NCBI GenBank assembly: GCA_027451085.1
Contig: DAIDKA010000109.1
Coordinates: forward strand, 1-11,242
Direction of reading: 5' to 3'
Length of the DNA stretch: 11,242 nt
Source: Gammaproteobacteria bacterium
GTDB lineage: Bacteria > Pseudomonadota > Gammaproteobacteria > Steroidobacterales > Steroidobacteraceae
The notes beneath the pieces are model-generated. The model was not told the DNA's origin. It did no database searches and was given only the letters and a program-made list of their open reading frames with translations. The position numbers were made by a program, and so were the translations under genes. How positions within the stretch are numbered: the first letter of the stretch is position 1; every line of letters starts with the position of its first letter. Positions 1 through 5,593 of this stretch are shown in pieces.

Positions 1-1
1 C

Positions 2-64
2 GAGGACGGCGCCCCAGTTCCTCCCCCTTCGAGCCGTGTCGACTATGTTGAGGTTGCCGCCTAA
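2..64 (+). CDS. C-terminal end of an upstream integron-cassette protein (partial)
   Basis: An open frame enters from the left edge (first full codon at base 2) and reads 20 residues, ending ...DYVEVAA, before a TAA at 62-64. That TAA lies inside the GCCTAAC box that opens the attC site at 59. The downstream toxin gene ends in exactly the same way, also reading ...GA-TAA across GCCTAAC, which supports this being a real gene end and not a chance frame. The fragment is too short, and too rich in Pro and Ser, to assign a family. It lies in the expected position and orientation for the gene of the preceding cassette. The function is unknown. Confidence 0.5.
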   Translation, partial: EDGAPVPPPSSRVDYVEVAA

Positions 65-142
65 CACGCGTTGGAGCGGACGCGCCATGAATAAACTGCC
101 AGGGGCGGCGTGGTGCCGCGCCGCTCAACTCCATCGTTAGGC
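59..142 (+). other. attC recombination site 1 (integron cassette boundary)
   Basis: This 84-bp site opens with GCCTAAC (59-65, R'' consensus RYYYAAC) and closes with GTTAGGC (136-142, R' consensus GTTRRRY). The two boxes are perfect reverse complements. Inside them, TGGAG (72-76) pairs with CTCCA (129-133) and GCGG (76-79) with CCGC (121-124). Four extra bases on the right arm would be extrahelical, as expected for the L boxes of a folded attC. The integrase would cut between G136 and T137. The site matches the second copy at 707-790 in 72 of 84 positions with no gaps, by hand count. Confidence 0.88.
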
Positions 143-157
143 ACCGACGAGACCGAT

Positions 158-186
158 TTGCCAGCGACATCCGGTGGAGCTATTGT
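158..186 (+). promoter_or_regulatory. Candidate sigma70-type promoter of the toxin-antitoxin cassette
   Basis: TTGCCA (158-163) is followed after exactly 17 bases by TATTGT (181-186), resembling -35 (5 of 6) and -10 (4 of 6) hexamers. Initiation about 7 bases beyond the -10 falls on or next to the antitoxin ATG at 193, which would give a leaderless or nearly leaderless mRNA. The only Shine-Dalgarno-like string, GGAG at 176-179, lies 13 bases from the ATG, further than usual. An internal promoter is common for toxin-antitoxin cassettes, since they must be expressed wherever they sit in the array. This is a pattern match only. Confidence 0.4.
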
Positions 187-192
187 TCTGCC

Positions 193-408
193 ATGAATCC
201 AGCCATTCTCAGTGTCGCAGACATAATGGGCGGTACCCCTTGTATCGCCGGCACACGCGTGCCTTTCCAGACGCTGCTGGATTACCTGGAGGCGGGGCAG
301 CCCTTGGACGAATTCCTCCTGGACTTTCCTAGCGTTGCGCGCGAAAAGGCCGTAGCTGCCTTGCAACAGGCAGGAGACTTGGCTCTCGCCCATGCGCGTG
401 TTGCTTGA
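193..408 (+). CDS. DUF433 family antitoxin
   Basis: This 71-residue cytosolic protein carries the family signature at residues 13-25, GGTPCIAGTRVPF, followed by a stretch of the expected pattern (LLDYLEAG, then a D/F-P segment and an Ala-rich C-terminal helix). DUF433 proteins are small helical, probably DNA-binding proteins, usually encoded directly before a DUF5615 PIN-like toxin. They act as the antitoxin, and autoregulation is expected by analogy with VapB. The gene overlaps the downstream toxin start by 17 bases, so the two are co-transcribed and probably translationally coupled. The ATG at 193 is the first in-frame start after the attC site, and full family length is reached from it. 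Family assignment is strong. Antitoxin function rests on the family and on gene order. Confidence 0.85.
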   Translation: MNPAILSVADIMGGTPCIAGTRVPFQTLLDYLEAGQPLDEFLLDFPSVAREKAVAALQQAGDLALAHARVA

Positions 409-712
409 TGAGTGCGTTCCCAAGCGCCTGAAGCGGGAGCTCACCGGCCACGACGTCTCGACTGTGCCGGATATGGGCTGGGCGGGCATCAAGAACGGCA
501 AGCTGCTGGCGTTGGCGGGTACGCAGTTCGAGTGTTTTCTTACTGTTGACGCCAATATTGAGAAGCAGCAGCACCTTCCTGAAATTCCTGTCGCAATCCT
601 CTTGGTTCGAGCTGTGAGGAACGATCCGGATACGCTCGTGCAGCTTGCACCAGCCATCCGGGAGGCGCTTGCTACTGTTCAGCCACGGCAGTTCGTCAAG
701 GTCGGTGCCTAA
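392..712 (+). CDS. DUF5615 PIN-like toxin
   Basis: This 106-residue protein begins with the family hallmark LLDE (residues 4-7, acidic D6 and E7). It continues with GHDV at 19-22, NGKLL at 35-39 and LTVDANIEKQQ at 50-60, in which T51 and D53 lie where the third acidic motif of the PIN fold is expected. These proteins resemble VapC-type RNases and are predicted Mg2+-dependent RNA endonucleases held inactive by the DUF433 partner. The start at 392 overlaps the antitoxin end, and an AGGAGA at 372-377 lies 14 bases upstream, so coupling to antitoxin translation is likely. The stop TAA is supplied by the attC R'' box, so the coding region runs right into the recombination site. Family and length look intact; nuclease activity is inferred. 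Confidence 0.85.
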   Translation: MRVLLDECVPKRLKRELTGHDVSTVPDMGWAGIKNGKLLALAGTQFECFLTVDANIEKQQHLPEIPVAILLVRAVRNDPDTLVQLAPAIREALATVQPRQFVKVGA

Positions 713-790
713 CACTCGTTGGAGCGGACGCCCCGTGAATAAAGTGCCAGTCGTGCTGCGGTGCCGCGCTGCTCAACTCCATCGTTAGAC
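707..790 (+). other. attC recombination site 2 (3' end of the toxin-antitoxin cassette)
   Basis: This second 84-bp site opens with GCCTAAC (707-713) and closes with GTTAGAC (784-790). It has the same internal L-type arms as the first site. The R' box fits GTTRRRY but differs from a perfect complement of R'' by one base. Differences from site 1 cluster in the central spacer, while both ends are conserved, as expected for sites kept by integrase recognition. The toxin stop codon TAA lies at 710-712 within R''. Confidence 0.87.
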
Positions 791-841
791 ATGATCGACA
801 ACCGTTTTCGCGTTGTCGCTGCCGCAATCGCATTTCTAATT
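785..841 (+). other. Array-to-chromosome junction, possible stump of a truncated cassette
   Basis: Only 57 bases separate the last attC cut point from the stop codon of the convergent serine hydrolase. An ATG at 791, one base after R', opens a frame reading MIDNRFRVVAAAIAFLI, which looks like the start of an exported or membrane protein. The frame then runs into the antisense of the hydrolase, where its composition becomes shadow-like. No third attC follows within reach. It could be the remains of a last cassette cut off at about 841, or simply native flank. The inverted repeat GACAAC/GTTGTC at 797-817 lies here, without a T-tract. Confidence 0.3.
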
Positions 842-2101
842 TCACCGCCGGGGCGCATTGAGCGCGGTGTAGATGGCCTCACCCGCGGTGTTGCGGGCGA
901 TCAGCGAACCTTTGGCGTCGGTGCCTGGCACCCAGGTGCGCTGGATCAGGCCGACCGCAATCAGGTGGTTGACCGGATCTATCCAGAAGTACGTTCCATA
1001 GATGCCTGACCAGTAATATGTGCCCGCTGGCCATGGTTCATGGGTCGAGGCGGGATCCCCGGCTATCGCAAAGTCCAGTCCGAAGGTGGTCCCGGGCCCC
1101 GCCATGCCCACGAACACACCGGGAGGCAACGCGTTGCGATGCATGAGGCGAACCGTTTCCGGTTTGAGCAACCGCACGCCGTCAAGTTCGCCTCCGTTGG
1201 CGATCATCTGGCAGAAGCGTGCGTAGTCGGAAACCGTCGAGTACAGCGCGCCACCCGGGGAAGGCAGCCGGGGAACCTTCGCCGCCACGGCATCGCGCCC
1301 ACCGGCCGGCAACGTCGGCACGAGGTCACCGGAACGGTCGGGCGCATGCGGCAGCGCCAGCCGCTCCCGAGCCTGGCCGGTTACGGCGAAGCCGGAATCC
1401 TTCATCTTCAGTGGCGTCAGGATCTTTTGCTGGACGAACTCCGCATAAGGCATCCCCGACAGTACTTCAACGATATATCCCTGGATGTCGGCGCTGACAC
1501 TGTATTCCCAGGCGGTCCCGGGCTGGTGTTTGAGCGGCAGGGTCGATAGTTTGCCGATCATGCCGGCCAGGCTGCTGTTGGGGTCTGTCAGCTGGGCCGC
1601 CCGCACCAGGCGGTCGGCGGGCGTGTCCGCAAATACCCCGTAGGTGAAGCCGGCGCTGTGGCTCATGAGCTCGCGCATGGTCGCAGGCCGCGACTGCCGC
1701 ACCAGGTGGCCGGAATCATCCATGACCATCAGGTTCTTCAGCTGCGGTACGTATTTTTCCACGGGATCATCGAGGGACCACTTGTGCTGCTCGTACAGCA
1801 TCATCATGGCGACCCCGGTGATCGGCTTGGTCATTGACGCGAACGCTCCCACGGAATCCGTACGCATCGGCCTGTGCAGCCCGGTGTCGGCGGATCCGTA
1901 CGCATCCAGGTCCAGGCGTTTACCGTTCTGGATGATAAGCGTGACCACGCCAGCCGCCTGCTTCGCATCCACCAGAGCGTGCATCTTCCGGTTGATAGCC
2001 GAAATATCGTCGTGCGTGAGCTGCGCAGGGGCTGCCGCCCTGGTAATCGAGCTGAGTGTGCAGGCCGCAAGCAAGGCAAGAATCGGGTGAATCCGGCTCA
2101 C
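842..2101 (-). CDS. Exported serine hydrolase of the beta-lactamase / family VIII esterase fold
   Basis: The 419-residue product has the class C penicillin-recognising fold. S89-M-T-K92 gives the nucleophile and lysine of the SxxK motif. Y200-S-V is the YxN-type motif. YWSGIYGTYFWIDP near 363-376 is the C-terminal block that replaces KTG in beta-lactamase-related esterases and peptidases. The N-terminus is a signal sequence; LAAC at 11-14 could be a lipobox (Cys14), or signal peptidase I may cut after the AAA near 22-24. The protein therefore acts in the periplasm or on a membrane. A longer frame exists to 2179, but it overlaps the cytochrome gene and lacks a signal sequence at its front. The GTG at 2101 has AGGAGG five bases upstream and starts directly at the signal peptide, so it is chosen. 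The substrate (ester, beta-lactam or peptide) cannot be told from the sequence. Confidence 0.85.
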   Translation of the reverse strand: MSRIHPILALLAACTLSSITRAAAPAQLTHDDISAINRKMHALVDAKQAAGVVTLIIQNGKRLDLDAYGSADTGLHRPMRTDSVGAFASMTKPITGVAMMMLYEQHKWSLDDPVEKYVPQLKNLMVMDDSGHLVRQSRPATMRELMSHSAGFTYGVFADTPADRLVRAAQLTDPNSSLAGMIGKLSTLPLKHQPGTAWEYSVSADIQGYIVEVLSGMPYAEFVQQKILTPLKMKDSGFAVTGQARERLALPHAPDRSGDLVPTLPAGGRDAVAAKVPRLPSPGGALYSTVSDYARFCQMIANGGELDGVRLLKPETVRLMHRNALPPGVFVGMAGPGTTFGLDFAIAGDPASTHEPWPAGTYYWSGIYGTYFWIDPVNHLIAVGLIQRTWVPGTDAKGSLIARNTAGEAIYTALNAPRR

Positions 2102-2106
2102 AACGT

Positions 2107-2112
2107 CCTCCT
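2107..2112 (-). promoter_or_regulatory. Ribosome binding site that fixes the serine hydrolase start
   Basis: On the minus strand AGGAGG is followed by five bases and then GTG at 2101-2099. It lies in the 34-base gap between the cytochrome stop (2136) and the hydrolase start. It argues for the GTG start over the ATG at 2179, and for the two genes being read as one transcript. Confidence 0.75.
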
Positions 2113-2135
2113 GGATTTGGCGCAGCCGACGCGGC

Positions 2136-3452
2136 TCAAGGCGCTGATGCTTCGCGAACCTGATGAACCAGAGCCGCATCGACCCCCGCCGCTTGGTTGC
2201 CCCAACTGCCCCTCACGAACGTGGCGATGGCTGCGATCTCGTTGTCTGAGAGCCGGTTGAACGGCGGCATGACAAATTGCGCGGGCGTTGCCGAGGTGCG
2301 GGCCGTCTGCGAGCCTTGCAGTATGACTGCAACCACCGAGACGGCATTGCTTGCCTGGACAACGGGATTGCCTGCAAGGCGCGGAAATGTGCCCTCAATG
2401 CCCGTGCCGTCTGGCTTGTGGCACGCAGCGCAGTTCGTGAGATACGCGGTGGCACCAAGCGCAGACCCGCTGCCTGCCTGAGGCTTATCGGGCGCCGCCT
2501 GTCCGTCGGACGCACCTGCGTGCCCGGTTACGTCCGTGTCTGCCAATGACTTGAGATAAAGCGCCGTGGATGCTGCATCCGCCTTCGTGAGGTACTGCGT
2601 GCTGTGTTCGACAACTTCTGTCATGGGTCCGAAGGAGGCGCCCCGTGCGTTGGCACCGGTGGTCAGAAACTGCTCCAGATCCGCCTCACTCCATCCGGCA
2701 AGGCTTCCCGGGCCGGTGCTGCGCAGGCTGGGCGCAAAGTAGTTGTTGACCTGGGCGCCAGACAGGTAGTCGGTGCCGTCCGATGGTCTGAATGCCTTCA
2801 ATTGCATCGCCCAACCGCGGGGCGTGTGGCATTCCCCGCAATGTCCGAGTCCCTCGACGAAGTAGGCGCCGGCGGACAAACGCGCATCCGTTCCCGGAGC
2901 GGCCGAGAATGGCACTGCCCTGGGTGCGAACAGCCAGCGCCAGTAGGTCAGCGGCCATCGCATCGAAAGCGGGAAAGGTATTTCCTCCCGGTGGTTTTCA
3001 GCCGCAGCAGGCGTAACTGAATGCTTGAAGTATGCGTAGAGGGCCGCGACGTCCTCCGGCTTCGCATTGGCGTACGAGGTATACGGCATCGCAGGATACA
3101 GGGTGTGCCCTCTGGCAACACCAAACCGCAGCGCGCGATCGAAGTCGGAAAGAGAGAAGCTTCCGATCCCATACCGGGGATCAGGCGTAATGTTGGTGCT
3201 GTAGATGGCGCCGATGGGCGTCATCATGCGCAGGCCACCGGAAAATGCGGGGCTCCCCGGTACGCTGTGGCAAGCCGCGCAGTCTCCGAGCTTTGCCAGG
3301 TAGGCTCCCCGTGCAAGCAACCCAGGAGTCGGCGGCGCCTCTCTCAGGCCATCTACGCCGGCAAGATGGTCAGAAGCCCAGGAGACGACGATGGCCGCCA
3401 CCAGGACGATGGCGACGAGCGTGGTGACACGCAGTGTAAACCTTAAAGTCAT
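2136..3452 (-). CDS. Triheme cytochrome c, AdhB/gluconate dehydrogenase cytochrome-subunit type
   Basis: The 438-residue protein has an N-terminal hydrophobic segment (about residues 8-25) that directs it to the periplasm or anchors it. Three cytochrome c domains follow, with heme motifs CAACH (58-62), CGECH (205-209) and CAACH (341-345). Candidate axial methionines are M122 (MPYTSY), M277 (GPMTEV) and M395 (VMPPF). The three-heme layout matches cytochrome subunits that take electrons from membrane-bound alcohol, gluconate or related dehydrogenases and pass them to ubiquinone or an oxidase. No dehydrogenase partner is adjacent: upstream is a ClC antiporter, downstream the serine hydrolase 34 bases away. 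It may serve a dehydrogenase encoded elsewhere. The start is the first ATG; its Shine-Dalgarno is weak (GGAG 13 bases away). Confidence 0.88.
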   Translation of the reverse strand: MTLRFTLRVTTLVAIVLVAAIVVSWASDHLAGVDGLREAPPTPGLLARGAYLAKLGDCAACHSVPGSPAFSGGLRMMTPIGAIYSTNITPDPRYGIGSFSLSDFDRALRFGVARGHTLYPAMPYTSYANAKPEDVAALYAYFKHSVTPAAAENHREEIPFPLSMRWPLTYWRWLFAPRAVPFSAAPGTDARLSAGAYFVEGLGHCGECHTPRGWAMQLKAFRPSDGTDYLSGAQVNNYFAPSLRSTGPGSLAGWSEADLEQFLTTGANARGASFGPMTEVVEHSTQYLTKADAASTALYLKSLADTDVTGHAGASDGQAAPDKPQAGSGSALGATAYLTNCAACHKPDGTGIEGTFPRLAGNPVVQASNAVSVVAVILQGSQTARTSATPAQFVMPPFNRLSDNEIAAIATFVRGSWGNQAAGVDAALVHQVREASAP

Positions 3453-3534
3453 GCTTTAGTCACAGCTCCGGAGATTTCAGACATGAGCAACAGCCGTGCC
3501 GTTTCATGGCACCCCAAGGGAACGTGCGGGCCGT

Positions 3535-3540
3535 ATTGTA
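3535..3540 (-). promoter_or_regulatory. Possible -10 element for the cytochrome-hydrolase unit
   Basis: The 186-base gap 3453-3638 between the antiporter stop and the cytochrome start holds no gene that I can see. On the minus strand TACAAT (5 of 6 to TATAAT) occurs here, about 80 bases before the start codon. The hexamer 17 bases upstream, TGGGTT, is a poor -35. It is the best promoter candidate in the gap, but weak. Confidence 0.25.
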
Positions 3541-3638
3541 CAGCAGGTCAAAGTACCAACCCATTCACAAAAGCAGCACCTCGTCCACCGCAGGTCAAGC
3601 AGCCATCCATGCCACTGCCGGTCGCGCGCGGCGGTTGC

Positions 3639-5033
3639 TCACGCGCCTGGAGGCGGCACGGGCTTCTTCTGCAGAAAACCTCCTGCGGGCAGGGCTCCCA
3701 CGTGGAAGTAGTTGCTCTGCGCGAGAGCCTCGTAGAGCGGTGGCGTGAAGAAAGCCGAGATGCGCGAAGCGACAAGCGCGGTGGCCATCATCGGGATGAC
3801 CATGCCGGTGCCGTTGGTCATCTCCATGACGATGACGAAGGACGTGATGGGGGAGTGCGTCACTGCGGCGAGATATCCGGTCATGCACAGAGCGATCACC
3901 GCCGCCATGGGCGCCCATGCGAATGCCGCATGCACCCACTGCGCGAGCCCTGCGCCGATCGACAGTGATGGCGAGAACAGACCACCGGGAAGGCCGGCCA
4001 TGTAGGTCGCAACCATGGCGCCCCACTTGGTGATCGCATACCCCTCGGAGAGCGGCTCGGCACCCGTCAGGAGGTGGCGCGCCTGGTCGTAGCCGCTGCC
4101 CCATGTCTCGCCGTGCGTGCCGACGCCGAGCGCAGCCACCACGATCCCGATGGCCAGGGCGTACAGCAAGGGCTTGCTCGCGCGCAGCGCAATGAGCCAG
4201 CCCGGCATCCAGGTTCGCCAGCGCAGCAGCGCCAGGTTGAACGCTGCGCCAAAAAGCCCGCAAAGCGTCGCGGACAACACGACAGGCAGGACGAACGCGC
4301 CGCCCAGGTTTCCCGACACGTTGATCTCGCCGAAGTAGAGATAGTTGCCTGCGAGCGCGAGCGAAGTCAGGCCGGAGAACACCACGGCCGTGATCATGAC
4401 GCCGTTCGTACGGCTTTCAAAATCCCTTGCAAGTTCCTCGATGGCGAAGATGATGCCGGCCAACGGTGTATTGAATGCGGCCGACAGCCCTGCGGCCGCA
4501 CCGGCGAGCAGCAGCCGGCGCTCGAGTTTGGCATTGCGGTGCGGATAGAAGCGCCGGGTCTCCGCCATGATCCCGGCTCCAATGTGCACGGTCGGCCCCT
4601 CCCGGCCGATCGTGAGGCCGGCCAGCAGGCCGATCAGCGAAACGCCGATCTTGCCAACGATCACGCGCAGGCCGAACAGGCGTCGCATCAGCGCATCTTC
4701 GTCCGAGCGCGGGGCATGAAGTGCCGCAATCACCTGCGGGATACCGCTGCCCTCACTACCGGTAAACCAGCGCCGGGTGAGAAAGAGCGCCAGCACGGTC
4801 AACGCCGGTGTGATCACGAACGCGAGCCAGGAACGGCCCGCGATCCAGCCGAGAAAGACGTTCGACGCGCTCGTGCTCCACTTGGCGTACAGCACTGAGA
4901 CCACGCCTACGAGGAGGGCCGCGCCCCAAGGCAGGCCCGCCTGCAGAAAGAGCCGCCTGGATTGAGAACCGAGAAGCCGGCGCGTTGCCCGTTCACGAAG
5001 TTTCGCCCGCGAACCCTCGCGTGCAGTTTGCAC
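3639..5033 (-). CDS. ClC-family chloride/proton antiporter
   Basis: The 464-residue polytopic inner-membrane protein shows all ClC anion-pathway motifs in order: GSGIP at 95-99 (S96), GREGP at 143-147 (gating E145), GLFSP at 351-355 and Y434 in PPLYEAL. AIEEL places E200 where the internal proton glutamate of E. coli ClcA lies. Because both glutamates are present, it is expected to exchange 2 Cl- for 1 H+ and not to be a passive channel. ClC antiporters support acid resistance and charge balance. Length is normal for a bacterial ClC without CBS domains. The start is a GTG with AAGGG five bases upstream; the first 30 residues are basic and cytosolic. It is divergent from the thioesterase gene, and 186 bases separate its stop from the cytochrome gene. 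Confidence 0.92.
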   Translation of the reverse strand: MQTAREGSRAKLRERATRRLLGSQSRRLFLQAGLPWGAALLVGVVSVLYAKWSTSASNVFLGWIAGRSWLAFVITPALTVLALFLTRRWFTGSEGSGIPQVIAALHAPRSDEDALMRRLFGLRVIVGKIGVSLIGLLAGLTIGREGPTVHIGAGIMAETRRFYPHRNAKLERRLLLAGAAAGLSAAFNTPLAGIIFAIEELARDFESRTNGVMITAVVFSGLTSLALAGNYLYFGEINVSGNLGGAFVLPVVLSATLCGLFGAAFNLALLRWRTWMPGWLIALRASKPLLYALAIGIVVAALGVGTHGETWGSGYDQARHLLTGAEPLSEGYAITKWGAMVATYMAGLPGGLFSPSLSIGAGLAQWVHAAFAWAPMAAVIALCMTGYLAAVTHSPITSFVIVMEMTNGTGMVIPMMATALVASRISAFFTPPLYEALAQSNYFHVGALPAGGFLQKKPVPPPGA

Positions 5034-5050
5034 TGAATCCCTTTAAAAAC

Positions 5051-5064
5051 CACTCATATGAGTG
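5051..5064. promoter_or_regulatory. 14-bp perfect palindrome, candidate operator in a divergent promoter region
   Basis: CACTCATATGAGTG reads the same on both strands. It lies in the 77-base space between the antiporter start (5033, minus) and the thioesterase start (5111, plus). On the minus strand TTGCAG lies 17 bases before TCATAT inside the palindrome, a weak antiporter promoter, so a bound dimeric repressor could block it. No regulator gene is adjacent, and the binding protein is unknown. Confidence 0.4.
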
Positions 5065-5110
5065 CGGATGGTAGCATCCTGCAAGCGATCCTGCGTAACG
5101 GGAGGGGGCG

Positions 5111-5593
5111 GTGATATCTTCGATGCAGTCGCCGGGCGTGAAACTCCTGAAACTCTGGCGGCAGCTGCGTCCGTATCCCGGCGGAAGCTGGCTTTTCGCC
5201 CGCCTTTTCAGCCTGCGGGTACCCTACTCCGGGTCGGTGAAGCCGCGGTTCCGTGTCTTGGAGCCCGGACACGCTGAAATTGAAATCCCCGATCGCCGCG
5301 GCAACCGCAACCATCTGAGCAGCGTGCATGCCATCGCGCTGATCAACCTCGCCGAGCAGGCCAGCGGGCTTGCCATGCTGACGCAGTTGCCAGACGGCTT
5401 GCGCAGCATCGTCACCAGCATCTCGATGGAATACCTGAAGAAGGCGCGCGGCCCCATCCGGGCGGTGAGCAAGGTGGCGCTTCAGTCCATTGCTGTGGAT
5501 ACCGATATTGACGTCACAGCTGATTGTCTCGACCGCGAAGGGACGCTGGTGGCCCGCGCCAAGGTGCGCTGGCGCGTAGGCCCGGTGCCCTGA
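5111..5593 (+). CDS. DUF4442 hotdog-fold thioesterase-like protein
   Basis: The 160-residue soluble protein has the PaaI-like hotdog pattern: NHLSSVHAIALINLAEQASG at 67-86, with N67, H73 and E82 in the helix that lines the acyl-thioester pocket of this fold. Strands such as VTSISMEYLKKA follow, and a closing RAKVRWRV strand at about 149-156. DUF4442 members are predicted acyl-CoA or acyl-ACP thioesterases; none of the sequence fixes the substrate. The GTG at 5111 has GGAGG at 5101-5105, five bases away, and is preferred over the ATG at 5123, which would be 17 bases away. Its TGA overlaps the ATG of the flavoenzyme gene (shared A), so the two are co-translated and probably act in one pathway. 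Confidence 0.8.
   Translation: MISSMQSPGVKLLKLWRQLRPYPGGSWLFARLFSLRVPYSGSVKPRFRVLEPGHAEIEIPDRRGNRNHLSSVHAIALINLAEQASGLAMLTQLPDGLRSIVTSISMEYLKKARGPIRAVSKVALQSIAVDTDIDVTADCLDREGTLVARAKVRWRVGPVP

Larger units (their letters stand above)
137..784 (+). mobile_element. Integron gene cassette carrying a toxin-antitoxin module
   Basis: The segment between the predicted integrase cut points of the two attC sites (G136/T137 and G784/T785) is 648 bp. It has canonical cassette layout: a short leader, one coding unit on the plus strand, then its own attC at the 3' end. Both attC sites have the same orientation as the genes. Base composition looks lower in GC than the chromosomal genes to the right, consistent with separate origin. 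The payload is a DUF433/DUF5615 pair. Near-identical neighbouring attC sites are typical of sedentary chromosomal integrons. No intI gene is visible; by array polarity it should lie left of the window. Confidence 0.85.

Noticed and set aside
61..657. A 198-codon minus-strand open frame over the cassette
   Set aside because: It reads backwards through an attC site and both toxin-antitoxin genes. The plus-strand genes match known families and fit cassette polarity.
59..790. The 84-bp direct repeats as transposon ends or target duplications
   Set aside because: There is no transposase between them, the copies are direct and not inverted, they are too long and divergent for target duplications, and both ends fit the attC R''/R' consensus.
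797..817. Inverted repeat GACAAC/GTTGTC as a terminator for the serine hydrolase
   Set aside because: The stem is only 6 bp with a 9-base loop and no T-tract on the hydrolase strand.
842..2179. The longer serine hydrolase reading from the ATG at 2179
   Set aside because: The extra 26 residues are basic, precede a good signal peptide, and overlap the cytochrome gene. The GTG at 2101 has an AGGAGG at ideal spacing.
4074..4898. A 274-codon plus-strand open frame
   Set aside because: It is antisense to the ClC antiporter, whose motifs GSGIP, GREGP and GLFSP are intact. The shadow product is strongly hydrophilic and unlike any family I know.
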